From Grifola frondosa (taxonomy: Eukaryota; Basidiomycota; Agaricomycetes; Polyporales; Grifolaceae): 10,501 nt of DNA. Positions 1 through 7,740 of this stretch are shown here, one piece after another. The notes beneath the pieces are model-generated. The model ran no database searches and was not told the origin of the DNA. It worked only from the letters and a program-made list of their open reading frames with translations. The stretch lies in assembly GCA_001683735.1 (NCBI GenBank), contig LUGG01000061.1:1-10501 (forward strand), in the 5' to 3' direction. Each line of letters starts with the position of its first letter. The stretch's first letter is position 1. Made by a program: the position numbers and the translations under genes.

Positions 1-512
1 TCCTATTGCAATTTCTATAACTACAGTTAATTAATCTAAAATATTTACTATAGATAAAATTTTAATTTATAATGAAGAATTAGCTATAGACAAACTATGG
101 ACTTAATTTTTTAATAATTTAACTAGTTTATCTCCTGAAATAGTAAAAACAATATTCTCTCATAATTTAGGTGATTTTTATGGTATCTATAAAGCTTTAC
201 TAAAATATTTTTATTCTAAACAAATTTCTAATATCATTAATGATAAAAATAGTTTTATATTAATTAAATTACAATTAAGTGATTATCAGATATGTTTTAA
301 AGATTCTATTAGAATATTTCCATGTTCATTACAAGAATTATGTAAAGTATTAAATGTAGAAGGTAAAGCAAATGAATATAAAAACTCTTATAATAACTTT
401 GAATTATTTAATAACTCTGAATTATTTAAAGAATTTATTAATTATAGTTTACAAGATTCTAAAGCTTTATTTAATGTTTTATTAAATACACAAAAAGATT
501 TAAGATATAAAT
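1..512 (+). pseudogene. dpo: Mitochondrial-plasmid family B DNA polymerase, exonuclease-domain remnant (dpo copy 1)
   Basis: In frame 2 (codons from base 2) the reading gives a 3'-5' exonuclease domain of a protein-primed family B DNA polymerase of linear mitochondrial plasmids. Landmarks are an exo II-like motif HNLGDFYG (about 152-175), a stretch reading IINDKNSFI then FKDSIRIFPCSLQELC, as in plasmid dpo exonuclease domains, and an exo III motif YSLQDSKAL (Yx3D) near 445-471. The family exo II consensus is HNLGxFDG. Here the catalytic Asp position reads Tyr, so proofreading would be lost. Two in-frame TAA codons (32-34, 104-106) interrupt it; both could be CAA in an ancestor. Similarity fades after LLNTQKDL (about 500), just where the rpo reading begins. 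Exo I would lie left of the window, and no polymerase domain follows. The fragment differs from copy 2 in motif wording. It could be the 5' half of the gene whose 3' half is copy 3. The identification is firm; the exact ends are not. Confidence 0.85.
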
Positions 513-2422
513 GATATTGAACGAGAGATTATTTTATATTACTGATTTAAAATTAGAAAATATTATTAAAAATAAAAAATTATCTCATATTTTAGCTTCT
601 TGTTTATTTATTACCGGAGATGATAAATCCAAAATAAATTAATATCTTACACCACAATTAGCTATAAATTATAATTTTATGAAAATAAAAAAATTATTTA
701 TAATTATAGTAAGTGAATTTGAAGGTGAAATAGAAGGGTTTAATCTTGCTAATTACCCTATGGATATACTTGTTAGAAGAATGTCATATTTTATGTTTTT
801 TAATAAATTTGAAGAAAGTTCTTTTTTCTTAACATTATTAAAAGATACTGAACTTTCAAATGATTTTTATAGTTTTCCTCATTTTGTTTTTATTTTTGAA
901 AATATAAGTTGGCCTCAATTATTATTAAAACTTAGAGAATTGAATATAATAGTTAGTGGAGGTTCAAATACTAAAAGACATATACTTTCCCCTATGGAAT
1001 TAATATTATCTCAATTCATTACTGCTTTATTACCAATTAATTATAAATCAGTTAAAAAATCATATCATAAAGATAAAGATAAAAAAGGTAAAATATACAA
1101 AAAATTAACAAAAGCTAATATAGATTTTACTAATGAAATAATAGATAAATTTTTTAAAGTAAAAACATTGGTTTATAATGAAGGAAAATGGGTATTTGAA
1201 GATAAAAATTAATGTGGTTCATCTGAGATACAAAATTCTAATCTAAATTAAAGTTCTAAAGTAGAAAGTGGAGCATTTACAAGTAAAGGAAGTAAGAGAA
1301 ATATCATTCATTAGCTTTAAGGAATCAAATATCTACTCCTATCTCTATTTATTTAAATTAAATTTCTAGTATAGTAAATAAAAGTCAATTAAATCCTGTA
1401 ATATTTCAAGAATTGGTTGAAAAATATTGGGATGATAAAATTAATGATTTACTTGTTAATGAAAGTTATTTATATGAAAATTATTCTCATTTATTACAAA
1501 ATTTTATAATAGAAGCTGGAAAAAGTTTAGATTTAATAATTAAAACAGGTAAGGTAAAAAATAAATTTCCTAAATTCCATGGTTATTTAAATAATATAAA
1601 ATTATTAATGTTAACTTTTATGTTTGCACAAGATGGAGCTAATAAAAATATAGGATATACAGATTTATGTTCAATAATAGGTGGTAATATTGTAAAACAT
1701 ATTTATAATTCAATTTATTAAAAAAAATGATTAAACAATTGAAAAAAGAAAAAATAACTGAAAATGATATTTTAAGTTTAGATAGTTTTTTAGAAAATTT
1801 TGAATTAAATGAAATCAAATATATAGAATTAGGTGATTTTTTTCTTGATATATTTATGAGACATCCTACTGATTTATTTGAAAGAAATTTTGATAAATCT
1901 ATGGGATTTTCATAAAATGAACCTGTACGAATAGCAATAAATCCTATTTATTTTAATGAAATAAAGGAAAATATAATAATTAAACCAACATCTTTACCTA
2001 TGTTATGTGAACCCATTAAATGGGATAGTGATACATATGGTGGTCATTTATTGAATAATTTTTTTAAAAAAGATTTAATTACAGGTTCTTTAAAGCATGG
2101 ACATCAAATGCAAAATAAAGGAAATTTATTTAAAACCATAAATTATTTAAGTTCTATTAAATTTAGAATTAATAATTCTTTATTAAATTATTTACTAAAT
2201 GATGGTAATTTTTTATTAGATGAAAATTTAATAGGCTCAAAAAAATTACATAGAGTAATTACTTTACAAGTAGCTGAAGTTTATATGCATGTACCTTTTT
2301 TTATACCAGTAAATGCTGATTGGAGAGGACGAGTTTATAGTCAATCAAACTTTATTAATTATCAAGGTGGAGAATTATCTAAGGCTTTATTAGAATTTAA
2401 TGATGGAGAAATATTAACAGAA
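511..2422 (+). pseudogene. rpo: T7-like single-subunit RNA polymerase of a linear mitochondrial plasmid, truncated and broken
   Basis: This is the DNA-directed RNA polymerase that linear mitochondrial plasmids use to transcribe themselves. The decisive part is at the 3' end: SLPMLCEPIKW (from 1991), then YGGHLLNNFFKKDLITGS, then FIPVNADWRGRVYSQ with DWRGR at 2318-2332 and YQGGELSKALLEF. These are hallmarks of the phage T7/mitochondrial RNA polymerase family just before the palm. The plausible start is ATG 511, directly after an in-frame TAA at 508. The reading is interrupted by in-frame TAA at 640, 1210, 1249, 1359 and 1913, by a frameshift near 1295-1305, and by another at an A-run near 1720-1728. 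Segments at 679-1212, 1305-1721 and 1727-2422 lie in successive frames and together give one protein. Palm motifs A, B and C are absent: similarity ends after NDGEILTE, where the opposing dpo begins. It cannot encode an active polymerase. Confidence 0.88.
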
Positions 2423-4951
2423 TTTTTCAATCCTTTAACTTTAACATATTCTTTTTCTGAATTTTACCACCGTATACTTTAGGTGCTATATATACCACTT
2501 CATCAAAAATATGTTCAAGTTTAAATTGTCCTAGTTCTTTTCCAACAAATTTAGGGTCTAATGGTTTATCAACATCCATACTATCGGTATCTTTATAATA
2601 TAAATTTATGTTAGGATAATTTGTTAAATAACTCATATGAACTCTAGCTAAAGAAGTAATAGCTGCTGCAATAGAAATAGAAGTATTAGTTGTTTTGAAA
2701 TAGTTAAAATTTTCATCTTCAGTCACATTTTCAAAATAAACTAAAACTTTACCATTTTTGAAATGTAAAATATTATTAACTATATATTTCTGGATATATT
2801 CTAATATATTAGATTCATAATCTATGACATGTTGTGTTAAATTAGGTTCCATTCCAAATCTACCAAATAAACTATTCATTAATAATTTAGCAATTAAATA
2901 AAGAGGTGTATCTTTATCATTATTTTTTTTAATTTCAAATAAAGTATCTATACAATCTTTAAATATATATTCTGCTTTAAAGATTATACCTCTTTTTATT
3001 TTATAAGAATATCCTAATTCTTTAGCTCTATTAAGTTCTACATTAGTATAAATATCAGTCCAAGTACCTAAAGGTGCAATAGTTCTTATTCCACTTTTTG
3101 TTTTAATTTTAGTTAATAGTAAAGGTATATTTAAAAATTTAGGTGAAGTAACATCAACTTCTAAAAAAATAAAAGAATTAATATCAGTCAATATTTCAGG
3201 ATTTATTAAATTAATATCACCTTCAAAATAAGTAGGATTACCAACAGGTAAAGGTTTACTTTGCATAATATAAGGATATAGAGAATTAACATCATATCTA
3301 TAGATTTTTTTACCAAAAGTTTTATAAACATCAACAGCCCCACCCGTAAATCCTTTTTTAATAAAATCATATTTTTCACCAGATATTATTGGAATATTTT
3401 CTTTATCCATAAAATTACTCCTAAAAATAGCAAAGCCTAATGATGAAAGAGTAGGATAATTATTTACATTAATTCTAAATAAAGAATAAATTTCTTTACT
3501 AAATTTTTCTAATATTTGATATAAAGTTTTTACATCTTGATTACAATATTTTATAGTTTCATTTTTCAAATTCCAATTATTATTTAAAAAATTTTTACAA
3601 TAATCTTTATATTGTTCCATTGTTATATCAGAAAAATGATTATAATTAGGTACAGGACCTTCATAATCTAAAGGAATATTCTCATTATTTACAACTTTAT
3701 AAGGGAAAATACCTTTATTCTCAACATTAAATGCTAAAGCTAATTTTTTAAGAGATGTAGGTAAAATTAATAATGAATCTCTAAAGTATAAAGTATATTT
3801 ATTTCCAAATATAAATAAAATATCTATAATATCATTATTTTTAATAATTATTTTGATATTATCACTTAACATTGATAAAATTCTTAATAAAAAAATACCA
3901 TCAAAATGAGAAAAATTATGTAAATAAACTTTATATCCATTATATTTTCTTTTCATTATTGATTTAATCGAAGAAATTAACATATCTTCATTGTTTTGAT
4001 AATCTGATAAATAGAATGAAATTGTTTGTACATTATCTTTAATTGAAACACAAGCCCGTAGGGCCCGGTAGGGCCCCGTAGGGCCCCGTAGGGCCCGTAG
4101 GGCCCGTAGGGCCCCGTAGGGGAGGGACTTATAATTCCATTTATTTCTCTTGTTTCTAAATCCATAGTTATATTTTTATTAATGTAATATGGTTTTTTTA
4201 ATATTTTTTAATTTTAGAACTTATATATAATTTATTTTTAAAACTAATTTCCCATCAATAAAATCGTATTTATGATTTTTTATTGTTCTAGTAAATGTAC
4301 CTAAATTATTTAAATCATTTAATTCATCTCTAATTTGAAATAAAATATTGTTATCAACTATATATTTAATATCCATAATATTTTTATTAAAAATTATATG
4401 ATATTCAGCTTTAGATTTGTATTTATATACTATAGCTTCACTTTCATTTTTAATAAATTGAACATTTCCCCATTCAAATATATCCATTGTACAAGGTAAA
4501 TTAAATCCTCCAAATTTTATAATATAAAATGATTTATTCAATAAGAAAGTTCTATTTTTTTTAGATGGTGAATTAATTTTTGATTCTATATTTTCATTTG
4601 AAATAACTTTATATGTTAAATTATTGAAGATATTCCATATTCTTGATATTCTTCATTTTTAATATTCCAAAATTCAATAAATATATTTATTAATTTTTTA
4701 AAATCTGATTTATTCACCATTTGTACTGTTGTTATATTTCTATATAAATTGTTTATTAATTTTACTTTAAATATTATTATTATATGTTGATTTTTACCTA
4801 ATTGTTCAATAACATGAGATTTAAATTTAACTAATGATCTTAGGATACTATAAATAGTTAAAATTTTATATTTTAATGGAAAATGGAAATTTACCCATTT
4901 TTCTAAAATTAAGTTTTCATTATTTACTTTTTTGTATTTATCATTTTTTAA
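2420..4951 (-). pseudogene. dpo: Protein-primed family B DNA polymerase of a linear mitochondrial plasmid, near full length (dpo copy 2)
   Basis: This type of polymerase replicates linear mitochondrial plasmids from a terminal protein. Read from 4951 leftwards, an N-terminal domain (FKVKL...TTVQMVNKSDFKKL) lies in one frame to a TAA at 4616. A second frame (4622-4221, including WGNVQFIKN) continues it. After an in-frame TAA at 4221-4223 and a shift at a 7-A run near 4192-4198 comes exo I MDLET (4151-4165). A G+C repeat (4054-4126) then breaks the frame, and the longest open segment runs 4052-2427. That segment carries exo II HNFSHFD (3900-3920), exo III YCNQD (3534-3548), the linker motif FTGG, motif A DVNSLYP (3273-3293), motif B KLLMNSLFG (2862-2888), motif C KDTDS with Asp at 2591 and 2583, and PKVYGG (from 2483). 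All visible catalytic Asp residues are present. At 2424-2426 a TGA aligns inside the conserved tail (KLKD-TGA-KNSVNI), so it is probably Trp. The C-terminal tail is lost at the junction with rpo. Confidence 0.9.
4054..4126. repeat. G+C-rich tandem hairpin cluster inserted into dpo copy 2
   Basis: Seven consecutive units of CCCTACGGG with one-base variants (9-10 bp each, read on the minus strand) form an isolated G+C block in an A+T-rich gene. Each unit can fold on itself (CCC-TAC-GGG), and neighbouring units join as GGGCCC. On the minus strand the 9-bp units read as repeated Pro-Tyr-Gly. The block sits directly after the exo I region. The dpo frame resumes on the far side in a different phase (CVSIKDNV from 4052): the 74 bases between the flanking codons AGT (4129-4127) and TGT (4052-4050) are not a multiple of three. 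This points to a secondary insertion, not native coding sequence. It resembles the double-hairpin or G+C cluster class described in fungal mtDNA, for example Allomyces. Confidence 0.85.
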
Positions 4952-5286
4952 TTATATTTTTTTAAAGAAGAGGATTTTTTTTTAATTGAGTATAATTACC
5001 TCTGAATTTTATACTTAAAGAAAGGGGGTGAATAGCGGTATCGGTAACTAATGATTTTTAGGTGGATGCAAAAAAAAAAATAATAAATGACTAGAAAATA
5101 ATTTAAATAAGATAATTTAAGATTAAATCACATTTTTTAAAAGTTTAATAGTAAGAGGTACATTATAAAATACTGTATTTAAATCTTTTTAAGAAAACAA
5201 CAATATTTTCTAATTATTTAGATTTATAAAAATAATTCAAAGCACATTCCCAACAATTCTTGATTTTCATTTATATTATTAATAAT
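4952..5286. other. A+T-rich spacer with no recognisable gene
   Basis: This is about 335 bases between the 5' end of dpo copy 2 and the 230-codon ORF. It holds homopolymer A/T runs and one small G-rich patch (AAAGGGGGTG near 5021-5030, followed by GCGGTATCGGTAAC). I find no convincing coding frame, no complete tRNA and no terminal inverted repeat partner inside the window. If the plasmid end survives anywhere, this is where the dpo-side terminal repeat would be expected. Confidence 0.6.
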
Positions 5287-5979
5287 TTAATTTATGATTT
5301 GATTATCAATATTTTCAGAAGCAGAAGCAGAAGCAAATGGAAATGGATTATTATGATCTTCAACAGGTAATGGTATTGTACTAGTTGAAGTTATGCTATT
5401 TGAGGTATTATCTATTTGTGTATTAGAACTTGCCGTATCTAATCTTAATACTTGACTTGTATTAATTCTAAAGGGACTACCACTATTTTTAAACCATTTT
5501 TTAAATGTTTCATAAAGAAAAGTTATAGATGTTTGTGTTTCTACATCATTTGTATTAACTAGTGTTTGTGTTTCTACATTATTTGTATTAACTAGAGTTT
5601 GTGTTTCTATTTCATTTAAATCTTGTATTGTTTGAATTTCTTCATCTAAATAAATTGGATTATTTTCAACAGTATTTGTAATAGTATTATCAATAGTATC
5701 TTTTTCTTCATTTAGAATTGTATTATCTTTTTCTTCCTTAAAAAAATCTAAATAATATAATAATCCGCTTACAGTAATAGTACCTAAAGAACCAATTAGA
5801 ACACCACAAAGTATTAAATTATTAATATAAAAATTTGTAAATATCATTTGCATTTTTAATTTGTTATATATTTTATAAAAATATAGGATAAATTTAAAGT
5901 ATAAAAAAGAGAAAATATCTCCAAGAATATACCTCCCTATAGTTAAGAAAAAAACCCTAAAAAAGGGTCTCCTTCTCAT
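5287..5979 (-). CDS. Unknown 230-residue protein with a membrane segment and an ETQT repeat
   Basis: This is the only long ORF in the window that is unbroken without appeal to frameshifts. I do not recognise the family. The first 40 residues are basic and hydrophobic (RRR start, then aromatic-rich). A second hydrophobic stretch (about residues 51-76, NNLILCGVLIGSLGTITVSG) is a good single membrane helix. After it comes an acidic, Asn/Thr-rich region. Near residues 124-150 there are two full copies and one partial copy of an 11-residue unit (VETQTLVNTNN-like). The tail is Ser/Thr/Asn-rich with an Ala-Ser run. ATG 5979 is the first start. M43 or M45, just before the membrane helix, is equally plausible, and the first 42 codons could be chance extension. 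It lies upstream of dpo copy 2 on the same strand, about 335 bases away, so it may be a plasmid accessory ORF or a free-standing mitochondrial ORF. Its low-complexity tail argues for caution. Confidence 0.55.
   Translation of the reverse strand: MRRRPFFRVFFLTIGRYILGDIFSFLYFKFILYFYKIYNKLKMQMIFTNFYINNLILCGVLIGSLGTITVSGLLYYLDFFKEEKDNTILNEEKDTIDNTITNTVENNPIYLDEEIQTIQDLNEIETQTLVNTNNVETQTLVNTNDVETQTSITFLYETFKKWFKNSGSPFRINTSQVLRLDTASSNTQIDNTSNSITSTSTIPLPVEDHNNPFPFASASASENIDNQIIN
5530..5610 (-). repeat. 33-bp in-frame tandem repeat inside the unknown ORF
   Basis: Two complete 33-bp units and one partial unit encode IETQTLVNTNN, VETQTLVNTND and VETQT. The DNA copies are nearly identical (GTAGAAACACAAAC core), which indicates recent slippage or unequal exchange. 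The 33-bp unit keeps the reading frame. Confidence 0.85.
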
Positions 5980-6065
5980 TACTTCGTGTTATAAAAAATT
6001 AAGGTGCTCATTTACCCTATAACCACCCCCCCCCAGCCTTTCAGTAGAAATCTAACTGTTTGCTG

Positions 6066-6269
6066 TTATCGATCTATATACATTCCTCGGAAATTATTCA
6101 TATAGGATCTTATACCTCTACTATCCACAGCCAAATATCGGTTTGCTTCAACTAAAGATCGAGCAGTGTATATTAAGTTACCTTCTAAATCAAAAATTGA
6201 AATAACATTACCTGGATGTCTTTTTTTTAGTGTGGAATTAAAGATTGATTCATCCCATTTACTAAACAT
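6066..6269 (-). pseudogene. NUMOD1 domain from a homing endonuclease (probably GIY-YIG type), N-terminally truncated
   Basis: This is a 67-codon reading whose residues 21-64 (VISIFDLEGNLIYTARSLVEAN, then RYLAVDSRGIRSYM) match the NUMOD1 helix-turn-helix DNA-binding module found near the C-terminus of many GIY-YIG homing endonucleases. The catalytic GIY-YIG domain is missing, so only the DNA-recognition tail remains. The ATG at 6269 overlaps the last codons of the atp6 fragment in another frame. The natural reading may have been a fusion to atp6 QAYVF, with a small indel now separating the two frames. Downstream, a TAA at 6066-6068 ends it and no further domain is evident. The domain call is good; the parent enzyme class is inferred. 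Confidence 0.72.
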
Positions 6270-6435
6270 AAGCTTGAATAAGTGAACCAGCTAATTCAAG
6301 TGTCATAATTGCTAAGAATAAAACAAATGGAATTAAAGTTAAGATAGCAAATAAAATAGAACTACTAAACATTTTATACAAGAAAATAGATAAGATTTTC
6401 ATTAATGTATGACCTGTTTCATGCTCCTTTACCAT
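6262..6435 (-). pseudogene. atp6: Displaced C-terminal fragment of ATP synthase subunit a
   Basis: The reading from ATG 6435 to TAG 6262 gives 57 residues. Residues 7-57 correspond to the last two membrane helices of ATP synthase F0 subunit a: TGHTLMKIL, then a hydrophobic stretch LFAILTLIPFVLFLAIM, then TLELAGSLIQAYV. In intact atp6 the matching regions read GHTLLKIL and LELxxxxLQAYVF, followed by about 15-20 more residues. Those last residues are absent here, and everything upstream of the GHT motif is missing (an in-frame TAA lies three codons before the ATG). It is therefore a partial copy, not the working gene. Its immediate downstream neighbour is the NUMOD1 remnant. An atp6 3' end linked to an endonuclease ORF recalls elements described in Allomyces and in arbuscular mycorrhizal fungi, where an inserted endonuclease carries a replacement gene tail. 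An atp6 exon between introns is a less likely alternative. Confidence 0.78.
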
Positions 6436-6525
6436 TGGGTTTTATAACTAATTAAACAAAAGGCTAGGTGGTTAAAATACAAGGATTTAGAATAATTAAA
6501 AAATTTTTTTTTGTTTTTTTTTTTT

Positions 6526-6828
6526 CTAAATTGCTAGTTTCAATAGATAAATCAGTATAAAGTAGTGAATAATTATCTGATCAAACAGATCTAATATTAT
6601 CAATAATAAGTTGTTTATCCATACTAGTGTTAATTTTTTATTTTCTAACATATAATTAATTATATGTTTCCATTTAAAATAAAATATAGAATGTAAACCA
6701 TAAGCAGGGTATTTATCAAAATGAGGAATAATAACTTTACTTAACTCTTCTTTATTGCTGACTCTATAATGAACTATATTTGGTTGTAAAAAAGGGATAT
6801 GTATGAAAACCATAAAAGTTACTATCAT
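6526..6828 (-). pseudogene. LAGLIDADG homing endonuclease fragment
   Basis: Residues 17-67 of this 100-codon reading (HYRVSNKEELSKVIIPHFDK, then YFKWKHIINYM and ENKKLT) match the second half of a LAGLIDADG_1 repeat: a strand reading YRV, the helix with PHFDKYP, then F-K-hydrophobic and a basic-LT end. No LAGLIDADG helix itself is visible, so the catalytic residues are gone. The last 30 residues are low-complexity hydrophobic and probably out of frame. Another minus-strand frame over 6526-6640 reads DKQLIIDNIRSV-TGA-SDNY and is open if TGA is Trp. Homing endonucleases of this family normally sit in group I introns. No intron core was recognised around it. Confidence 0.7.
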
Positions 6829-6940
6829 ATCTTACTACATATATGAAAATCATAAAAAGATATGGTAACCTTCCCTCTTCAATCCATAAATAAATAATCA
6901 CTTGGCTTGTTAATAACTAAAGGTGTTAAATATTTTCTTC

Positions 6941-6980
6941 CCCCACCCCCCTACGGGGCCCTACGGGGAGGGGGGTGGTT
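6941..6980. repeat. G+C-rich double-hairpin element
   Basis: A perfect 10-bp inverted repeat CCACCCCCCT / AGGGGGGTGG (6943-6952 and 6969-6978) encloses two CCCTACGGG-type hairpins. It shares the 20-nt string CCCCTACGGGGCCCTACGGG with the cluster inside dpo copy 2 (minus strand there), so the two belong to one family. It stands in A+T-rich spacer DNA. Confidence 0.8.
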
Positions 6981-7461
6981 CAATCTAGTCCTATTGGTTG
7001 CTTATTATATTTTCCCAGCTTCAAAGAATGGTATTAATAAAATAAAAGTATCGATGTAGAAATCTACAAATTATATTTTGTGTTGATCAAGCCACATAGT
7101 TACATAAAATATATATCAAATATAAGGAAAATTGGTGTATTAGTTTAGATAATTTAATATTAATTAAAAAAAATGATAGCCCAACTTTATATACGGTAGA
7201 ACGATTTTGTTGGCTCCTTCTAAATGCTTACAAACAAAAAAAAAACACATGTGTTAACTATGGCAACATCTCTCTCATAATATATAAATATTTAGTATTA
7301 AATATATATACTCTGAAAATAACATATATAATAGGCTTCTCCCTTATTATTATTAAGAGCTTCAGTGGCTGCTTCTTTAATATAAATTATATTTCAAAGA
7401 TAAAAAAAGATTTGCATTTCTATTGTATGATAATAAACATAATTTTAAATATATTTTTTAA
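6981..7461. other. Spacer with no identified gene
   Basis: This A+T-rich stretch lies between the double-hairpin element and the 3' end of dpo copy 3. Short coding-like snatches occur on the minus strand (for example IKEAATEALNNNKGEAYYI around 7325-7385), but none is long enough to assign. An A-run (7236-7245) and AT microsatellite-like runs are present. No tRNA or intron core was recognised. Confidence 0.5.
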
Positions 7462-7721
7462 TTATTTTTTAATTATTTTTGAAATATAAGATTTTATTTT
7501 ATTATAAAATACATTATTATTATTTTCTAATAAATTAATAGTTATAGGTATATAATTATTATTATTAAAATTTTATCTTGAATAGCTTTAATAGTATTGG
7601 TTGTTTTAATAGTAACACTTAAAGATTTTAAAGATTTATAGAATCTCACTGGTATAGTTTTATATAATGTTTTACCATTAAAGATATCTTTAATTGAATG
7701 TGAAATAATCTATTTATTTTT

Positions 7722-7740
7722 CTCCCGGCCGGCTCCTACG
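7722..7740. repeat. Short G+C-rich patch inside dpo copy 3
   Basis: CTCCCGGCCGGCTCCTACG contains the palindrome CCGGCCGG and stands out from its surroundings. It lies in the dpo tail (VFVGAGRE) without changing frame. It may be a small or decayed G+C cluster; the shared TACG end with the other clusters is only suggestive. Confidence 0.4.

Noticed and set aside
4054..4126. Pro-Tyr-Gly repeat as a genuine collagen-like protein domain, or the DNA as a CRISPR array
   Set aside because: The run lies in the middle of a polymerase exonuclease domain and shifts its frame. The units are 9-10 bp with no spacers. A G+C hairpin insertion explains it.
32..4223. UAA reassigned to Gln as the preferred explanation
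   Set aside because: The same readings also have true frameshifts and a truncated rpo, and CAA is used freely for Gln in them, so pseudogene decay is simpler. Kept only as a testable alternative.
4221..4541. Independent 106-residue gene on the minus strand
   Set aside because: It continues upstream and downstream (after frame corrections) as the N-terminal domain of dpo copy 2.
5021..5070. Possible tRNA (GCGGTATCGGTAAC resembles a D arm)
   Set aside because: No paired acceptor ends, anticodon stem or T arm could be found around it.
5530..5610. ETQT repeats as dynein light chain (LC8) TQT docking sites
   Set aside because: The motif resembles the consensus, but a mitochondrially encoded product would not meet cytosolic LC8, and nothing else supports this.
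5945..5970. ACCCT/AGGGT mini-hairpin as a terminator
   Set aside because: It is only five base pairs long and lies within the start of the unknown ORF. Bacterial-type terminators are not expected in fungal mtDNA.
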